A program made the position numbers and the translations under genes. From the NCBI RefSeq assembly GCF_002197685.1, contig NZ_NBBI01000002.1, forward strand, positions 124,001 through 188,000: a stretch of 64,000 bases of DNA, given 5' to 3'. Each line of letters opens with the position of its first letter. Position 1 is the stretch's first letter. Under the pieces are notes generated by a model that saw only the letters and a list, made by a program, of their open reading frames with translations, ran no database searches and was not told the DNA's origin. This document shows, in pieces, positions 62,236-64,000 of this stretch. This DNA is from Sphingomonas dokdonensis. Its GTDB lineage: Bacteria; Pseudomonadota; Alphaproteobacteria; Sphingomonadales; Sphingomonadaceae.

Positions 62236-63783
62236 TTACTTGAGCTTCACCGCGATGAACACGGCGGGGTTGCGACCGCGCACGACCGACAGCAGCACCT
62301 GCGGACGACCGGCGGCCTTTGCCGCCTGCACGCCGCGCGCGACGTCTGCCGGGCTGCGCGCCGGCACCGAATTGACCGAAACGATCACGTCGCCGCGACG
62401 CAGCTTCTGCCCGGCGTCGCTCGCCGGATCGACCGCACCGATCACCACGCCCTGCACGGTCGAATCGACCCCGACCTGGCGCGCGATCGCGGGGGTAAGC
62501 GGCTGAACCGTCACGCCGATACCGTTGGCACCGCTGGCGGACGGCGTCTCGGCGTCATTGTCCTCGGAGAAGCTGTCGTCACCGCCGAGCTGCTGCGCGA
62601 GCTGCTCTTCGGCCGGACGGACTGCCGTGGTGACGGTGACGCTGGTCGGCTTGCCGTCACGGATCACGTCCAGCTTCGCCTGCTCGCCCGGCGGCACGTT
62701 GGCGACGAGGTACGACAGCGTCGTATCGGGCGTCACCTGCGTGCCGTTCACGCGGGTCACCACATCACCCGCGCGTAAGCCAGCCTTGGCCGCGGGGCCA
62801 CCCGGCTCGGCGCGTGCGATGATCTCGCCCGAATCCTTCGGCAGGTTGAGTGCGGCGGCGATATCGTCGGTCAGCCGCTGGATGCTCACCCCGATATAGC
62901 CGCGCTGAACGGGCTTGCCCTTCATCAGCGTGTCGATGATCGGCTTGGCGTCCTCGGCCGGGATCGCGAAGCCGATGCCGATGTTGCCGCCCGACTGCGA
63001 GAAGATCTGGCTGTTGATGCCGATCACTTCGCCATTCAGGTTGAACATCGGGCCACCCGAGTTGCCCTGGTTGATCGAGGCGTCGGTCTGGATGAAGCGG
63101 TCGTTCGCGCCACCCTGGCCGGTCACGCGGTGCACCGCGGAGACGATGCCGGCCGTCACGGTGCCGCCCAGGCCGAACGGATTGCCGATCGCCACCACCC
63201 AGTCGCCGACGCGCGCGCGTGCCGAATCGCCGAACTTCACGTAGGGCAGCGGCGCCTTGGCATCGATCTTCAGCAGCGCGAGATCCGACGCGGCATCGCG
63301 GCCGACCAGCTTCGCCACATATTCCTTGCGATCGGGCAGCGTGACGCGGATCGCCTCAACGGTCGCGCGGCTGTTGCCCGGCGCCACCACGTGATTGTTG
63401 GTCACCACATAGCCGTCTGGCGAAATGATGAAGCCAGAGCCGAGCGACTGCGCCTCGCGCGTCACCGGCGCGCTATTCTGTCCACCGCGACCGCCGCCGA
63501 ACTGACCGAACAGCTCCGCGAACGGCGTGCCGGAGAAGGGGTTCGCCGGCTGCGCCACCGTCACCTTCTGGTCGGTGGAAATGTTCACCACGGCAGGCTG
63601 GAGCTTTGCCACCATGTCGGCAAAGCTGCCCGGCGCGCCCGGGCGGGGCGCAGCGGCCTGGATCGTCCCGGGCTCGTTCTGCGCGCTTTGCGCAGTGGCC
63701 GGGTTCTGCAGCGCGAGCGAGGCGGCAGTGCCGCCCAGGAGTAGGGCACCAGTGAGGGCGTAGGCGTAACGCACGATCGTCAT
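62236..63783 (-). CDS. Do-family (DegP/HtrA) periplasmic serine protease
   Basis: A 515-residue periplasmic protease/chaperone of protein quality control. The signal peptide ends near ATAQSA. The catalytic triad is His131 (NNHVV), Asp167 (SDLALL) and Ser242 (GNSGGPM), and two C-terminal PDZ domains follow (about 300-400 and 420-515). GAGAGGA directly precedes the ATG. A large inverted repeat and the 3' end of another gene lie upstream. Confidence 0.96.
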   Translation of the reverse strand: MTIVRYAYALTGALLLGGTAASLALQNPATAQSAQNEPGTIQAAAPRPGAPGSFADMVAKLQPAVVNISTDQKVTVAQPANPFSGTPFAELFGQFGGGRGGQNSAPVTREAQSLGSGFIISPDGYVVTNNHVVAPGNSRATVEAIRVTLPDRKEYVAKLVGRDAASDLALLKIDAKAPLPYVKFGDSARARVGDWVVAIGNPFGLGGTVTAGIVSAVHRVTGQGGANDRFIQTDASINQGNSGGPMFNLNGEVIGINSQIFSQSGGNIGIGFAIPAEDAKPIIDTLMKGKPVQRGYIGVSIQRLTDDIAAALNLPKDSGEIIARAEPGGPAAKAGLRAGDVVTRVNGTQVTPDTTLSYLVANVPPGEQAKLDVIRDGKPTSVTVTTAVRPAEEQLAQQLGGDDSFSEDNDAETPSASGANGIGVTVQPLTPAIARQVGVDSTVQGVVIGAVDPASDAGQKLRRGDVIVSVNSVPARSPADVARGVQAAKAAGRPQVLLSVVRGRNPAVFIAVKLK

Positions 63784-63830
63784 GTTCCTCTCGTTTGGCC
63801 TCTGAATCGGCCTAACCGTTGGATAATGCC

Positions 63831-63872
63831 GGCAGGACGATGAACAGCATTTGAATGCTCAACGATCCTGCC
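63831..63872. repeat. Large nested inverted repeat upstream of the Do protease gene
   Basis: Outer stem GGCAGGA (63831-63837)/TCCTGCC (63866-63872) encloses a second stem AGCATT/AATGCT (63846-63859). It lies between the partial upstream gene's stop and the protease start, 50-90 bp before the latter. May terminate the upstream gene or act as a regulatory RNA structure. Confidence 0.6.
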
Positions 63873-63889
63873 GCTTTGGCGTTGCCGGC

Positions 63890-64000
63890 TTACCGGCCGT
63901 TGAATTCCCTTAGATAGGCATTGTCGCGGCCCATGATGATATTGGTCGAGCCTTCCGGCCGCGGGCCGCCGTCCGCACCGAACGTATGCCGGTACGACTG
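63890..64000 (-). CDS. C-terminal end of an unidentified gene (rest outside window)
   Basis: The minus-strand reading frame ending with TAA at 63890-63892 is open to the window edge and encodes 36 residues, including FGADGGPRPEGSTNIIMG and the end NAYLREFNGR. It cannot be assigned to a family from this fragment. It is upstream of the Do protease on the same strand, 107 bp from its start. Confidence 0.6.
   Translation of the reverse strand, partial: QSYRHTFGADGGPRPEGSTNIIMGRDNAYLREFNGR

Overview
The window looks like a chromosomal segment of an alphaproteobacterium of the Sphingomonadaceae (Sphingomonas-like). It is GC-rich with strong third-position GC, uses GTG and TTG starts often, and carries alphaproteobacterial gene orders (tRNA-Trp/secE/nusG; miaB, phoH, ybeY, corC). 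It also has sphingomonad-style genes: a spinster-type MFS transporter, a TonB-dependent receptor, DUF2171/SWFGD and glycine-zipper envelope proteins, a RamB-like regulator beside a long isocitrate lyase, and a match to the EcfG general-stress promoter. The genus is inferred from gene content and order only.

Layout. 1-8.5 kb: a truncated MATE efflux gene, sppA with a coupled small gene, a GNAT, a TRIC channel, a TonB-dependent receptor, glpX and a CPBP protease. 8.5-18.3 kb: nusG, secE, a lipoprotein and tRNA-Trp; a GGDEF-EAL protein, a GST-like protein, a serine hydrolase, an APH-type kinase divergent from a TetR regulator, a FemAB/BioF2-like acetyltransferase and DUF2721. 18.3-31.1 kb: an NAPE-PLD-like metallo-hydrolase, hrpB, an NDUFS4-like subunit, then corC, ybeY, phoH, an M10 RTX protease, miaB, plsC and an MFS transporter, all on the minus strand. 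31.1-39.2 kb: thpR, a BI-1 protein, a transglutaminase-like protein, a small gene behind an EcfG-type promoter, an unknown protein, an extensin-like/Nudix pair, a PQQ glucose dehydrogenase and tRNA-Ala(CGC). 39.4-50.9 kb: a Gly/Arg-rich DUF2171 protein, an MDR reductase, a zinc metallopeptidase, a 3-hydroxybutyrate-dehydrogenase-like SDR, two exported unknowns, aceA with a 51-aa companion and divergent RamB-like regulator, an L,D-transpeptidase, and a two-lipoprotein/aldo-keto reductase operon. 51-64 kb: an ArsR-methyltransferase regulator with metF behind a 24-bp perfect palindrome, an LLM oxidoreductase, a HAD phosphatase with dapD, two glycine-zipper proteins around an OsmC protein, mobA, an NnrU protein, a POT transporter, a HerA/YjgR-like ATPase, a Do protease and a partial gene.

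The genes are mainly housekeeping and envelope functions: carbon metabolism (glpX, aceA, gcd, SDR), one-carbon and lysine/peptidoglycan supply (metF, dapD, L,D-transpeptidase), RNA and translation (miaB, ybeY, thpR, hrpB, nusG), proteolysis and envelope stress (sppA, Do protease, metallopeptidases). I see no insertion sequence, prophage, CRISPR array or rRNA. I found no convincing new multi-gene system. The most interesting local features are the palindrome-controlled metF operon, the secreted protease inserted between miaB and phoH, the EcfG-controlled microprotein, the stacked repeats between aceA and its regulator, and several exported proteins of unknown function.
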